A stretch of 64,000 nucleotides of DNA from Clostridium sp. Marseille-P2415 (GCF_900155545.1 NZ_LT732526.1:3985827-4049826); one strand, 5' to 3'; positions 16,807-25,969 are shown, numbered from the stretch's first letter. Translations and numbers: made by a program. Notes: generated by a model from the letters alone, not told the origin.

Positions 16807-17385
16807 TTAAAAGATAACCGGCTGGATCTGCTTTCCTTCCAGAGCCTGTTCCAGGGTATCCGCGATCAGGTTGGTATGGGCGATCATGGAATTGGGCTTT
16901 TTAGCAGGATCATCCTGACCAAAGGGAACAAAATAAATGTTTTTCATATTAAATAACTCCCCTACATTCTTAAAATTAATTCCCATGGCGTCGTTGGTGG
17001 AGAGGGAGATAACAAGCGGCTTCGAATTTCTTAAGTGGGCCTTGGCCGCCATGAGTACCGGGGTGTCGGTGATCCCGTTGGCCAATTTCGCAAGCGTGTT
17101 TCCGGTGCAGGGGGCGATGAGGAGAACATCCAGATAGCCTTTGGGACCGATGGGCTCTGCTTCTTCCAGGTTTAAGACCGGCTGATTGCCTGTCATGGCA
17201 GTGATGCGTTCCATGTATTCGCCCGTATCTCCGAAACGCGAATTGGTGGTCTGTACATTTGTTGAGAAGATGGGGTAGATATCTCCGCCTTTATCTGTCA
17301 GGGTCTTTACTTCCTTTTCTATCTTATCAAACGTGCAAAAGGACCCGGTGAATGCCAGGCCTATTTTCTTTCCTTCCAGTTTCAT
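16807..17385 (-). CDS. dpaB: Dipicolinate synthase subunit B
   Basis: 192 residues, the family size. Flavoprotein-like features are seen: GLAFTGSFCTFDKI at the N-terminus, EPIGPKGYLDVLLIAPCTGN and the LAKLANGITDTPVLMAAKAH stretch. With DpaA it converts an aspartate-pathway product (dihydrodipicolinate or its hydroxy precursor) to dipicolinic acid in the mother cell, for the calcium-dipicolinate of the spore core. It starts 11 bases after dpaA with TAAAGGAGTC as ribosome site. The dapA gene, which makes the precursor, lies just beyond dpaA in the opposite direction. Confidence 0.92.
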   Translation of the reverse strand: MKLEGKKIGLAFTGSFCTFDKIEKEVKTLTDKGGDIYPIFSTNVQTTNSRFGDTGEYMERITAMTGNQPVLNLEEAEPIGPKGYLDVLLIAPCTGNTLAKLANGITDTPVLMAAKAHLRNSKPLVISLSTNDAMGINFKNVGELFNMKNIYFVPFGQDDPAKKPNSMIAHTNLIADTLEQALEGKQIQPVIF

Positions 17386-17396
17386 TTAAGACTCCT

Positions 17397-18233
17397 TTAC
17401 GATAAACATTTAACGATTGCTTCAAATAATATTTCTGCTGATGCTTCGGGAGCATAGATTCCGGGCAGCCCTGGGCACAATTTGGCCCGGATGTTCTGCT
17501 GCCTGCAGAAATCGAAATCAACACCGCCCGGGGCGGATGCGATATCAATGATGGTTACATCCGGATTCAGGGAACGAATCAGGTCTTTTCCCAATATGAT
17601 GGCTGGTACGGTATTAAAAATGAACCTGTAAGTTTCTATGTCCGTAGAAATTTCACTTAGCGCTCTCGTATGAAATCCCATGGAGGCGGCCAGGGTAAGC
17701 TTCGCTTCTTTTCGGTCGGCAATGGTTACATCCGCATCCAGGCCCTTTAATTTCAGGGCCAGGGTCTTTCCGCATCTGCCGAAGCCGGTTACCAGGCAGT
17801 TGCTTTTATGAAGACAGCCCGGGCTTAACCGGACCGCCTCGGCGATGGCGCCTTCTGCCGTAGCGATTGTATTTTTAATGGTGATTTCCTCCATATCCAT
17901 ATAGTCGAAGCATGGGATATCATGCTCTTTGGCATAATCCTTTGCATAAGCCGGTATATTTCCGCCGAATATGGTGTGGCCGGAGGTCAGAAGACCCAGA
18001 ATATTCCCGATCCCTAAGTCACTCAATTCCTGGATGGAAAACAGATTGATTCTGTCCCTGGTAAATGGGATGGGAAAAAGTATGATGTTGTTGTTCTTTA
18101 TGGCTTCCTCCATGGAAAATGAGGAATCCTCCGTAGTATCATAATGAATGGTTGCTTGAAAGCCGTTTTTGGTTAAAATGCGGCTTAAATAAAGCTGCCT
18201 TGTATCGCCGCCTAAAAGAAGAAAACTATGCAT
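17397..18233 (-). CDS. dpaA: Dipicolinate synthase subunit A
   Basis: 278 residues. A Rossmann-type NAD(P) site is visible in the second half (CLVTGFGRCGKTLALKLKGL), followed by ASMGFHTRALSEI and a DLIRSLNPDVTIIDIASAPG segment with the typical dpaA end GVDFDFCRQQNIRAKLCPGL. It is the catalytic oxidoreductase partner of DpaB. AAGGAGTGAT precedes the ATG. Upstream on the minus strand, CATACA about 50 bases before the start resembles a sporulation sigma -10 element, but no convincing -35 was found. Expression in the mother cell is assumed from the family. Confidence 0.92.
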   Translation of the reverse strand: MHSFLLLGGDTRQLYLSRILTKNGFQATIHYDTTEDSSFSMEEAIKNNNIILFPIPFTRDRINLFSIQELSDLGIGNILGLLTSGHTIFGGNIPAYAKDYAKEHDIPCFDYMDMEEITIKNTIATAEGAIAEAVRLSPGCLHKSNCLVTGFGRCGKTLALKLKGLDADVTIADRKEAKLTLAASMGFHTRALSEISTDIETYRFIFNTVPAIILGKDLIRSLNPDVTIIDIASAPGGVDFDFCRQQNIRAKLCPGLPGIYAPEASAEILFEAIVKCLS

Positions 18234-18307
18234 AGGTCATCACTCCTTATAATGGCTTTATATGATGGAAAATTTGATTTGTGTATGGTACCAACAGGGG
18301 ATGTTTG

Positions 18308-18327
18308 TCATACTTTTGTTAGTATGA
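18308..18327. promoter_or_regulatory. Inverted repeat in the dpaA-dapA divergent region
   Basis: TCATACT-TTTGTT-AGTATGA, a perfect 7-base inverted repeat, lies 27 bases before the dapA start codon. It may be an operator or a sporulation-regulator site shared by the divergent genes. No strong sigma-A promoter was found for dapA, which also has a weak ribosome site. Confidence 0.35.
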
Positions 18328-18353
18328 ACCTCTTATTTTGGGAATGAACGCCT

Positions 18354-19244
18354 ATGAAAGATGCAATTTTTAAAGGCTCTGCGGTAGCCATCGTTACACC
18401 CATGGATGAGCATGGAAACTTGGATTTTACAGCTATGGAAAAGTTGCTGAAATTTCAGCTGGAAAATGGCACGGACGCCATTGTGGTCAGTGGGACCACA
18501 GGAGAATCCGCAACGCTGGAGGAAAAGGAAGAACTGGAACTGATCGAATTTGTGGTACATTATGTCAACCACAGGGTTCCGGTGATCATGGGTACCGGAA
18601 GCAACTGCACGGCCCATGCCGTACGCATGTCGCGCAAGGCCCAGGCATTGGGGGCGTCTGCGCTTTTGCAGGTAACGCCTTACTATAACAAAACATCTCA
18701 GCATGGGCTGGTGGAGCATTTTACGGCTGTTGCGGACAGTGTGGATATCCCGGTCATCCTTTACAATGTTCCGACCCGCACCGGGGTAAACATTAACCCG
18801 GAAACGTATTTAAAGCTTTCGGAACATCCGAATATCAAAGCCATTAAGGAGGCAGGAGGGAATATTTCCCACATCGCGAAAGTCGCGGCCCTTTGCGGCG
18901 ACAGGCTTGATCTTTACTCCGGAAATGATGACCAGACTGTCCCCATCCTTTCCCTGGGAGGCAAGGGAGTGATCTCTGTTTTGGCCAATATCATGCCGTT
19001 CGAGACTCATATGATGTGCCAGTACTTTTTTGATGGTGAAATAGAAAAGAGCAGGAATATGCAGCTGGAGCTGCTTAATATCATGAACGCCATGTTTATG
19101 GATGTAAATCCTGTGCCGGTCAAGGCGGCCCTGTCTATTCTGGGGCTGTGCGGTGAAAACTACAGGCTGCCTCTGACCCGTATGCCGGATAAGGATAAAG
19201 AAAAGTTAAAGCAGATCATGGAATCCTATTTTGTCCAGCTGTAG
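18354..19244 (+). CDS. dapA: 4-hydroxy-tetrahydrodipicolinate synthase
   Basis: 296 residues, standard size. The motif set of DapA is complete: GTTGESATL (pyruvate pocket), VTPYYNKTSQHGLVEHF, LYNVPTRTG with the catalytic tyrosine, and IKAIKEAGGN, whose second lysine forms the Schiff base with pyruvate. It condenses pyruvate with aspartate semialdehyde. Its position, divergent from dpaAB, suggests a sporulation-linked copy supplying dipicolinate, though it can also serve lysine and cell-wall synthesis. A second dapA elsewhere in the genome would support the special role. Confidence 0.93.
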   Translation: MKDAIFKGSAVAIVTPMDEHGNLDFTAMEKLLKFQLENGTDAIVVSGTTGESATLEEKEELELIEFVVHYVNHRVPVIMGTGSNCTAHAVRMSRKAQALGASALLQVTPYYNKTSQHGLVEHFTAVADSVDIPVILYNVPTRTGVNINPETYLKLSEHPNIKAIKEAGGNISHIAKVAALCGDRLDLYSGNDDQTVPILSLGGKGVISVLANIMPFETHMMCQYFFDGEIEKSRNMQLELLNIMNAMFMDVNPVPVKAALSILGLCGENYRLPLTRMPDKDKEKLKQIMESYFVQL

Positions 19245-19269
19245 GTTCGGATAAGATATGACAGCACCT

Positions 19270-19311
19270 GGCCGGAAAGCCATACAGGAAACAGCAAATG
19301 GCTTTCCGGCC
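19270..19311 (+). terminator. Perfect 14-bp hairpin after dapA
   Basis: GGCCGGAAAGCCAT (19270-19283) pairs with ATGGCTTTCCGGCC (19298-19311) around a 14-base loop, 25 bases after the dapA stop. The following bases (CGTTAAAACGG) lack a T-run, so it is a strong structure but an imperfect intrinsic terminator. Confidence 0.55.
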
Positions 19312-19354
19312 CGTTAAAACGGATTATTTCTCAAAATATGGATGGAAATGAGAG

Positions 19355-19383
19355 TTGCAATTTTAGCTCCGCTGTAAGATAAT
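19355..19383 (+). promoter_or_regulatory. Probable promoter of the PrpR-type regulator
   Basis: TTGCAA (19355-19360), 17-base spacer, GATAAT (19378-19383), 38 bases before the start codon. Confidence 0.45.
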
Positions 19384-19420
19384 AGACCTGCTGAAAGAGA
19401 AGGAAAGCGGGAGGGGAAGG

Positions 19421-21358
19421 ATGTCAGGAATTGCATTGTTCGTGCCAAGCGATGAAATGTTTGAGCAGGCAGGGGAAATCTTAAAAGAAAAGGATAATCA
19501 TGTGACGATCCTGAAGAAAATCAGGACCGAAGATGCAGTAACGGAAGCCCAGAGGGCCATTTCGGAGGGGGTCAATATCATCATTGCCCGCGGCCGGCAG
19601 GCGGCGGAGATCAGACGCCATACCAATGTGGCGGTGGCAGAGATCGTGATGACAGCGCAGGAGCTTGGCCTGTTGGTGGCCCGGGCGAAAAGCATCGTAG
19701 AAAAAGAGTGCCCCAGGATCGGGATATTCGGCTGGGGGGACATGCTTAGCGACACCACGTATTTTAATCAGTTATACCATGTGGATTTAAAACGTTATAT
19801 TTTAAAGGATTTGAATGAGTGGAGAAATACCATAGAGGGGGCCGGAAATGATGAACTGGACATCATCATCGGCGGCCAGGCAGCCCTTGACGGGGCATAC
19901 CAGATGGGAATCCCGGGCCTTTACATATCCTCTACCGGGGAAGCCATACGGGTGGCCCTTAAAAATGCGGAGTCCCTTTACTATATGGCAGAGATCGAGC
20001 AGCACAATTATGCACAGTTCTCCACCATTTTAGACAGCGCTTTCAATGGCATCATCAAAGTCAGCGTGGCGGGAAAGATCCTGGTGATCAACCGTGCCAT
20101 GGAGCAGATCCTCGGATGCAATTCAGAAGAGTGCATAGGAAAGCCGGTCATCCGGTTTTTAAACGGACTGGATGGGAATGCACTGAATCAGATCCTGGAA
20201 GGGAAGACGGATAACTATTCCACGTTTTTGACTCTGCAGGACCAGTCAGTGGTTGTTTCGGCAGAGCCTATCGTGGTGGGAAACCGCATTGACGGAGCCA
20301 TCATCTCCTGCAACCGGCTGAAACGGCTTGATATGAATGATAAGGATGTCATGAAGGAGCAGTATTTAAGAGGGTATGTAGCTTATGGCACCTTTGAAGA
20401 CATCAGCAAGAATTTAAAGGATATGCGCAGGGTGGTGGAGCTGGCCAAGCTGTATGCCCAGTCCTCAAGCCCCATGCTCATAGAAGCCATATCAGGTCCG
20501 GAGCTGGAGGCCATCACGCAGGGAATCCATAATTACAGCATGAGAAAGAATGGGCCTTTCATCATGATCAACATGGCAGGCCTGTCACAGGACCAGCAGA
20601 TGAGGACTTTATTCGGCAGCCAGGGTGACGGACATGGGGAGCCGGAACCGGGTGCGCTGGCAGAAGCCAGCCACGGGACCCTGGTGATACAGAGCATTGA
20701 TAAGCTGACGCTGCCGACCCAGTATAACCTGGCCAGGGTGATGCGGACAAAACGGCTGATGAGAGGCAGCCGCATCGAAGATACCCAGATGATCGATACG
20801 AGGATCATCGCCTGTACGGCCAAGAACTTAACAGAGCTCCGCCGGGGGTTCCAGTTCCGCTCGGATCTGTATTTTACGTTAAAATCGCTGCGCTTAAAGA
20901 TCCCCAATCTGAAAGACAGAAGGGAAGATGTGGAATATCTGCTTCATTTGTTTACCAGAAAATACATGGAGCAGTATTCCAGATATCATGTGATGACGGC
21001 AGGAGCGAAAAAGGCGTTGTTAGAATATCCCTGGGAAGGAAACAGCATACAGCTGGAGGCATTCTGTGAGCGTATGATATTGACGGTAGGGAAAAGGACC
21101 ATCACGGAAGAGTATGTAAGAGACCTTTTGGACGAGCTTTACCATCGGGATACCAGCATCTATGCAGTGACTCTGGAAGAGGAGGAGCGGATGCCGGAAT
21201 GGAGCTCGGATGAGGCGGCTGAAAATCCGGAACGAGTGCTTATAAAGGCGGTGCTGAAAAAGTATAACGGAAACCGTACCCTCAGTGCCAGGGAGCTGAA
21301 TATCAGCACCACCACCTTGTGGAGGAAGATGAAAAAACTGGAAATTGATGAAAAATAA
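19421..21358 (+). CDS. PrpR-N / PAS / degenerate sigma-54-activator-like regulator
   Basis: 645 residues. About 1-190 form a PrpR-N type sensor domain (LGLLVARAKSIVEKECPRIG, IIGGQAALDGAYQMGIPGLY); 200-300 a PAS domain (LDSAFNGIIKVSVAGKILVI); 320-560 an AAA+ module of the sigma-54 activator type; the C-terminus is a Fis-type HTH (NRTLSARELNISTTTLWRKM). The AAA+ part is broken where it matters: the Walker A site reads EAISGPELEAI without GxxxxGK, the GAFTGA loop is missing, and Walker B reads GTLVIQSID instead of a LDE-type motif. It should therefore bind DNA and ligand without acting as an ATP-driven sigma-54 activator. The next operon, 200 bases downstream, is its probable target. GGGAGGGGAAGG precedes ATG. 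Confidence 0.85.
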   Translation: MSGIALFVPSDEMFEQAGEILKEKDNHVTILKKIRTEDAVTEAQRAISEGVNIIIARGRQAAEIRRHTNVAVAEIVMTAQELGLLVARAKSIVEKECPRIGIFGWGDMLSDTTYFNQLYHVDLKRYILKDLNEWRNTIEGAGNDELDIIIGGQAALDGAYQMGIPGLYISSTGEAIRVALKNAESLYYMAEIEQHNYAQFSTILDSAFNGIIKVSVAGKILVINRAMEQILGCNSEECIGKPVIRFLNGLDGNALNQILEGKTDNYSTFLTLQDQSVVVSAEPIVVGNRIDGAIISCNRLKRLDMNDKDVMKEQYLRGYVAYGTFEDISKNLKDMRRVVELAKLYAQSSSPMLIEAISGPELEAITQGIHNYSMRKNGPFIMINMAGLSQDQQMRTLFGSQGDGHGEPEPGALAEASHGTLVIQSIDKLTLPTQYNLARVMRTKRLMRGSRIEDTQMIDTRIIACTAKNLTELRRGFQFRSDLYFTLKSLRLKIPNLKDRREDVEYLLHLFTRKYMEQYSRYHVMTAGAKKALLEYPWEGNSIQLEAFCERMILTVGKRTITEEYVRDLLDELYHRDTSIYAVTLEEEERMPEWSSDEAAENPERVLIKAVLKKYNGNRTLSARELNISTTTLWRKMKKLEIDEK

Positions 21359-21432
21359 CAGGCAGCCTTATTGCATGCTGCAATGATTTTGCAACGAAAA
21401 ATCAGCATGTGAAATGAATATCAGGAAAAAGT

Positions 21433-21470
21433 GAAATGCATGCACGAAACGTAAACTGTGCATGCATTTT
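21433..21470. promoter_or_regulatory. Palindrome upstream of the enolase/ABC operon
   Basis: AAATGCATGCAC (21434-21445) is mirrored perfectly by GTGCATGCATTT (21458-21469), spaced by 12 bases. It lies about 20 bases before the putative -35 box and may be the operator of the PrpR-type regulator encoded just upstream, or that gene's terminator. Confidence 0.45.
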
Positions 21471-21487
21471 CTAGGTTATTCTGTCAA

Positions 21488-21516
21488 TTGTCCGGGAAAG
21501 AAAATACAGTTATACT
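21488..21516 (+). promoter_or_regulatory. Probable sigma-A promoter of the enolase/ABC/GH43 operon
   Basis: TTGTCC (21488-21493), 17-base spacer, TATACT (21511-21516), 45 bases before the start codon. No GG-N10-GC sigma-54 element was seen in this interval. Confidence 0.5.
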
Positions 21517-21561
21517 TTGCTTTGCATAAGAAAGACAAGGGAAGGCATAACGGAGGAGCAT

Positions 21562-22707
21562 ATGAAAAATATATTTGATTTTCAGGATAACATTAAATTT
21601 GTAAAAGCAGTTTATTACAATTTCCATCCGATACCACTGCCAAGACCATTTAAAGATGGAACGGGCGGTATGGGTAAGAATGCGCCTGAGCAGGGATGCA
21701 TTGAGCTGTATGACTCGGAAGGTGCATGTGCCCATCTGACCGTGGGAAGAAGCTTTGTAAAGAACATTCTCCCTATGATTTTAAATGGGGAGACCAAAAC
21801 CTATAACCAGTGGAGGGATGCGCTGTACTGGAAAATCAGGAATTCCGGTTTTCAGAGCGGCCAGGCCGTTGAGGTAGGCCAGCTGGATTTAATGATGTTA
21901 GATATTCTGGCCCAGAGAGCAGGGAAGCCGCTTCACCGGTTCCTTGGAGCAGAAAAGGACTGGGCAGCAGCTTATAAAGGCGGCGGTTCTATTCTTCTGG
22001 AAGATGAAGAGCTGGTAGAGGACATGGTCCGCTATGTAGAGGAAGGTTACAAAACTGTTAAATTCAAAGTCGGCAGCGATGACGGAACCAATATGGAGCG
22101 CGACTTGCGGAGGCTTCAAAAGGTGAGGAACGCCGTAGGGCCGGAAATCGGGATCGCGGTGGATGCCAACCAGCGCTGGGAAGTGGAGGATGCCCACCTG
22201 TTTGCAAAGCTGGCTGAGCCTTATAAGCTGGCATGGTTCGAGGAACCTATCCACTCCCATGATATGAACGGGATCAGACAGCTGAAAGAGATGGGAGTGT
22301 CCATGCCCATTGCATTTGGTGAATCCATGAGAACATACTTCGCATATGAGACCTATGTGGAAAAAGGGGTGGATCATTTGCAGCCTTCCATCGGCCGGAT
22401 GAGCCGGATCGATGATATCTTGAAAATCCGTGATCTGGCCAGAAAAAAAGGGGTGACCTTTTCTTCGGGCGGCAGGATCTATTTAAATGCGGTCTTCGGG
22501 TGCCTTTATCAGGAAGATGAAAAGATCGAATATCATGAGCCGATCAGCAGGCCGGTAGGAGAGTATACCTTATTTCAGCCGGAGGAGCGGGACGGCAGAT
22601 TTTACTGCCAGCCGGATCTGCCGGGCAATCCGCAGCGCATGGATATTGAGAAACTGGAAAAACACGGCCTTTTGGAAAGCAAAAAGATATTTTATGCTGA
22701 GAAATAA
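21562..22707 (+). CDS. Enolase-superfamily (mandelate racemase-like) sugar acid dehydratase
   Basis: 381 residues from the ATG at 21562 (CGGAGGAG upstream). The C-terminal barrel shows the superfamily metal ligands Asp201 (VDANQRW), Glu227 (WFEEP) and Glu254 (FGES), and the KxK pair Lys167/Lys169 on the second strand. The usual late histidine base of mandelate racemase is not evident; GVTFSSGGRIYLNA occupies that region. Members remove a proton alpha to a carboxylate, mostly to dehydrate acid sugars. The downstream importer and GH43 gene suggest the imported material carries a uronic or aldonic acid. The exact substrate is unknown. Confidence 0.82.
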   Translation: MKNIFDFQDNIKFVKAVYYNFHPIPLPRPFKDGTGGMGKNAPEQGCIELYDSEGACAHLTVGRSFVKNILPMILNGETKTYNQWRDALYWKIRNSGFQSGQAVEVGQLDLMMLDILAQRAGKPLHRFLGAEKDWAAAYKGGGSILLEDEELVEDMVRYVEEGYKTVKFKVGSDDGTNMERDLRRLQKVRNAVGPEIGIAVDANQRWEVEDAHLFAKLAEPYKLAWFEEPIHSHDMNGIRQLKEMGVSMPIAFGESMRTYFAYETYVEKGVDHLQPSIGRMSRIDDILKIRDLARKKGVTFSSGGRIYLNAVFGCLYQEDEKIEYHEPISRPVGEYTLFQPEERDGRFYCQPDLPGNPQRMDIEKLEKHGLLESKKIFYAEK

Positions 22708-22730
22708 TCAAAGATGGGGGAGGAACAACT

Positions 22731-23669
22731 GTGGGAACAAATCACAAAAAAACAAAAGCGATCCGGATTCCCAGATACAAAAATCCGCGGGATTTTGTGA
22801 AAAAGAATTTCGGCTTTTTATTCATTCTGCCCTGGTGGATCGGGTTTGCCATTTTTAAGCTCTATCCGTTTATGGCATCATTCATGTACAGCTTTCATGA
22901 ATACAACCTGTTTCGGGCGGCAACATTTGTGGGATTTCAGAATTACCGGGAGATCCTGGGTGACAGGCTGACCATGACGGCGTTCGGCCAGACATTTAAA
23001 TATGCATTTATTACGGTACCTCTTGAACTGTCCTTTGCTTTATTTATCGCATACATATTGAATTTTAAAATCAGAGGTGTGAATTTCTTCCGTACAGCAT
23101 ATTACATTCCGTCCATCCTTGGCGGTTCCGTATCCATTGCGGTATTATGGAGATTCCTGTTTAAGACCGAAGGTCTCATCAACATGATTTCGTCCAGGTT
23201 CGGGCTGGAGCCGTTTAACTGGCTGGGGGATACGGGAGGAGCATTTTTTGTTATCGTACTTCTCCGTATCTGGCAGTTTGGTTCGCCCATGGTTATTTTC
23301 CTGGCAGCGTTAAAAGGGGTGTCGGCTGACTTATATGAAGCGGCTTCCATCGACGGAGCGGGAAAATGGAGGCAGTTTGTAAACATTACGGTGCCTCTCA
23401 TCACGCCGGTCATCTTCTATAACTTTGTAACCCAGCTATGCCATAAGTTCCAGGAGTTCAACGGCCCGTTCATCATTACAAGGGGCGGCCCTTTAAGGTC
23501 TACCACGCTGGTATCGCTTCTGGTTTATAACAATGCGTTTAAGAGCTACGAAATGGGTATGGCAAGTGCGATTGCCTGGCTTCTGTTCCTGATCATCACA
23601 ACATTTACGATCATAGCGTTCGTGAGCCAGAAGTACTGGGTATATTACAGTGACGAGGATGGGAGGTAG
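22731..23669 (+). CDS. Carbohydrate ABC transporter permease (MalF type)
   Basis: 312 residues with six membrane segments. The GTG start is supported by GGGGGAGGAAC. The cytoplasmic coupling loop is DLYEAASIDGAGKWRQFVNI (EAA motif), as in sugar permeases of the MalF/UgpA group. It pairs with the following MalG-type subunit and the binding lipoprotein downstream. No ATPase gene is present in the cluster, so a shared MsmK-type ATPase encoded elsewhere is expected. Confidence 0.92.
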   Translation: MGTNHKKTKAIRIPRYKNPRDFVKKNFGFLFILPWWIGFAIFKLYPFMASFMYSFHEYNLFRAATFVGFQNYREILGDRLTMTAFGQTFKYAFITVPLELSFALFIAYILNFKIRGVNFFRTAYYIPSILGGSVSIAVLWRFLFKTEGLINMISSRFGLEPFNWLGDTGGAFFVIVLLRIWQFGSPMVIFLAALKGVSADLYEAASIDGAGKWRQFVNITVPLITPVIFYNFVTQLCHKFQEFNGPFIITRGGPLRSTTLVSLLVYNNAFKSYEMGMASAIAWLLFLIITTFTIIAFVSQKYWVYYSDEDGR

Positions 23670-23674
23670 GCGCA

Positions 23675-24523
23675 GTGACGAAAGAGACAAAAAATAAAAT
23701 CAACACATTCCTGCGATACTTTATCCTGATTGCGGTCGGAACCGTTATGGTATATCCGCTGATCTGGATGCTGGGGGCTTCCTTTAAGACAAATGCGGAA
23801 ATCTTTTCAAGCATTGGATTTATTCCCAAAGCACCGACTGCAGAGGGCTATATCCGGGGATTTAAAGGCTATGAGGGAATGACACTGCTGTTTTTTATGG
23901 GAAATACCTATAAATTTGTAATTCCCAAGGTGACCGTAACGGTCCTGTCAGCCGTGATCACTGCTTACGGTTTTGCCAGGTTTAACTTTCTGGGCAGGAA
24001 ATTTTCCTTTGCGGTTTTATTATCCACATTATTTCTGCCGCAGGTAGTATTAAATGTACCGCAGTATATTTTATTCAATCAGATCGGATGGCTGGATTCC
24101 TATCTTCCGCTGATCGTTCCATCTCTTTTTGCAGGGGACACTTATTTTGTGTATATGCTGATCCAATTCCTGCGCGGAGTTCCGAGAGAACTGGAAGAAG
24201 CGGCAAAAATCGACGGCTGTAACGTGATGCAGACGCTGTGGTATGTCATTGTACCGATGCTGAAACCGTCCATTGTATCCTGTGCATTATTCCAGTTTAT
24301 GTGGGCATCCAATGATTTTATGGGGCCGCTTATTTATGTAAACACGGTTGCAAAATATCCGGTCTCCATCTTCCTCCGCATGTCTATGGATGCGGATGTG
24401 GGATTTGAATGGAACCGTGTTCTGGCGATGTCGCTGATAGCGATTATTCCGTCGCTTGTAGTATTTTTTCTGGCGCAGAATTCCTTTGTGGATGGAATTG
24501 CAGCCGGCGGGGTAAAAGGTTAA
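23675..24523 (+). CDS. Carbohydrate ABC transporter permease (MalG type)
   Basis: 282 residues, six membrane segments, EAA loop ELEEAAKIDGCNVMQTLWYV at about 166-185. The GTG start at 23675 follows GGGAGGTAGGCGCA, five bases after the upstream permease gene. The C-terminal FVDGIAAGGVKG is the usual ending of MalG/UgpE-type subunits. Confidence 0.92.
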   Translation: MTKETKNKINTFLRYFILIAVGTVMVYPLIWMLGASFKTNAEIFSSIGFIPKAPTAEGYIRGFKGYEGMTLLFFMGNTYKFVIPKVTVTVLSAVITAYGFARFNFLGRKFSFAVLLSTLFLPQVVLNVPQYILFNQIGWLDSYLPLIVPSLFAGDTYFVYMLIQFLRGVPRELEEAAKIDGCNVMQTLWYVIVPMLKPSIVSCALFQFMWASNDFMGPLIYVNTVAKYPVSIFLRMSMDADVGFEWNRVLAMSLIAIIPSLVVFFLAQNSFVDGIAAGGVKG

Positions 24524-24556
24524 AAACTATAGAAAAATTGTAGGAGGAGGAAGACA

Positions 24557-25939
24557 ATGAAAAAAAACAGATGGAAACAGGTGGCTGCGCTTGCCATAAC
24601 AGGAGCAATGACCGCATCGCTGGCAGGCTGCATGCCAACAGAGAACAGCGAAACGACAACAGCAGCAGCAACGACGGCCGTGGAAAAGGCGGAGAGCTCC
24701 GCGTCGGCAAAGCCGGCACAGGCATCCGGGCTTAAAGTGAATACCACGGATCCCATTACCCTTCGCATGAACTGGTGGGGCGGTGACAGCAGACATCAGG
24801 CAACACTGGAGGGCATTAAGGCATTTGAAGCAAAATATCCGAACATCAAGGTTGAGGCAGAATATGAGTCCTTCACCGGCCATGAGGAAAAGGTTGCATT
24901 GGCACTGAAATCCGGTTCGGCCGCAGATGTGATTCAGCTGAATATGGACTGGGTATTTAACTATTCCCCGGATGGCAGTCTGTTCTTAGACTTGAATACG
25001 GTGTCGGATATCATTGATTTAAGTGCATACGAACAGTCTGACCTGGACTACTATACTACCAATGGGGTGCTCCAGGCACTGCCGGCAAGCAACACTGGCC
25101 GCGTATTTTTCTGGAATGCTACAAGATTAAAAGATGTTGGGGTAGAAATCCCGACTACTCTTGACGAGCTTTATGCGGTCGGAGAGGCGTTTGCAGCGTA
25201 TGAGGATGGAACTTATTATCCGCTTATTTTAAATGAGCTGGACCGGATGACGCTGATGGTATACTATCTGCAGTGTTTATACGGGAAGCCATGGGTAGAA
25301 AATAATGAGCTTCAGTACAGTGCAGAGCAAATCCAGGAAGGCCTGGAATGGATCAGTCTCTTAGAGGAAAAGCATGTAATTCCCACGCTGGAGGTCCTGG
25401 CAGGAGACGGCTCTGAACTGGTTGATACAAACCAGAGATGGATCGACGGCCATTATGCCGGCATGTATATATGGGACAGCAATTTAAAGAAATATAAAGA
25501 GGCAGCACCGGGCTTTGAATTTGAAGTCGGTGATTATATTAAGATGGGGGATCATAAAGGCGGAATGACCAAGGCAGCCATGGTATTTGCTATTCCAAAA
25601 ACTTCAAAATATCCGGCAGAGTCAGCGGCGCTCATCCAGTTCCTGTTCGGTGATCCGGAAGGTGCGAAAATTCTTGGCGATTCCCGGGGCGTACCGGCCA
25701 ACATAAACGGTCTTGCGGCACTGGACTTATCAGACAGCCTTTCGGCAATCGCAAATAAAAAAGTAATGGAATGGACTACGTTTAAATTCGATCCTGTGTT
25801 TGAGCGTTCTGCATTAAAAAATCCGGATGGGACTTACTACATGGCTATGCAGATGTTAAGCTATGGACAGGAGGACGCAAAAGGCGTTGCAGAGTATCTG
25901 GTAAGTGACATTAATAAACAGTTGGAGATGGCTAAATAA
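24557..25939 (+). CDS. Carbohydrate-binding lipoprotein of the ABC importer
   Basis: 460 residues. The signal peptide ends with lipobox SLAGC (Cys25), followed by a threonine/alanine-rich linker and then the extracellular-binding-protein family 1 fold (FEAKYPNIKVEAEYES, GSAADVIQLNMDW, LLEEKHVIPTLEVL). The mature protein is lipid-anchored and delivers an oligosaccharide to the two permeases encoded immediately upstream. AGGAGGAGGAAGAC gives it a very strong ribosome site, fitting the usual excess of binding protein over permease. The GH43 enzyme gene follows after 30 bases. Confidence 0.93.
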   Translation: MKKNRWKQVAALAITGAMTASLAGCMPTENSETTTAAATTAVEKAESSASAKPAQASGLKVNTTDPITLRMNWWGGDSRHQATLEGIKAFEAKYPNIKVEAEYESFTGHEEKVALALKSGSAADVIQLNMDWVFNYSPDGSLFLDLNTVSDIIDLSAYEQSDLDYYTTNGVLQALPASNTGRVFFWNATRLKDVGVEIPTTLDELYAVGEAFAAYEDGTYYPLILNELDRMTLMVYYLQCLYGKPWVENNELQYSAEQIQEGLEWISLLEEKHVIPTLEVLAGDGSELVDTNQRWIDGHYAGMYIWDSNLKKYKEAAPGFEFEVGDYIKMGDHKGGMTKAAMVFAIPKTSKYPAESAALIQFLFGDPEGAKILGDSRGVPANINGLAALDLSDSLSAIANKKVMEWTTFKFDPVFERSALKNPDGTYYMAMQMLSYGQEDAKGVAEYLVSDINKQLEMAK

Positions 25940-25969
25940 CAGTATGAAAAGGGAAACAGGTGACGCTCT

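Noticed and set aside
21359-21561. Search for a sigma-54 (GG-N10-GC) promoter before the enolase/ABC operon
   Set aside because: No convincing match found; a sigma-A-like promoter is present instead.
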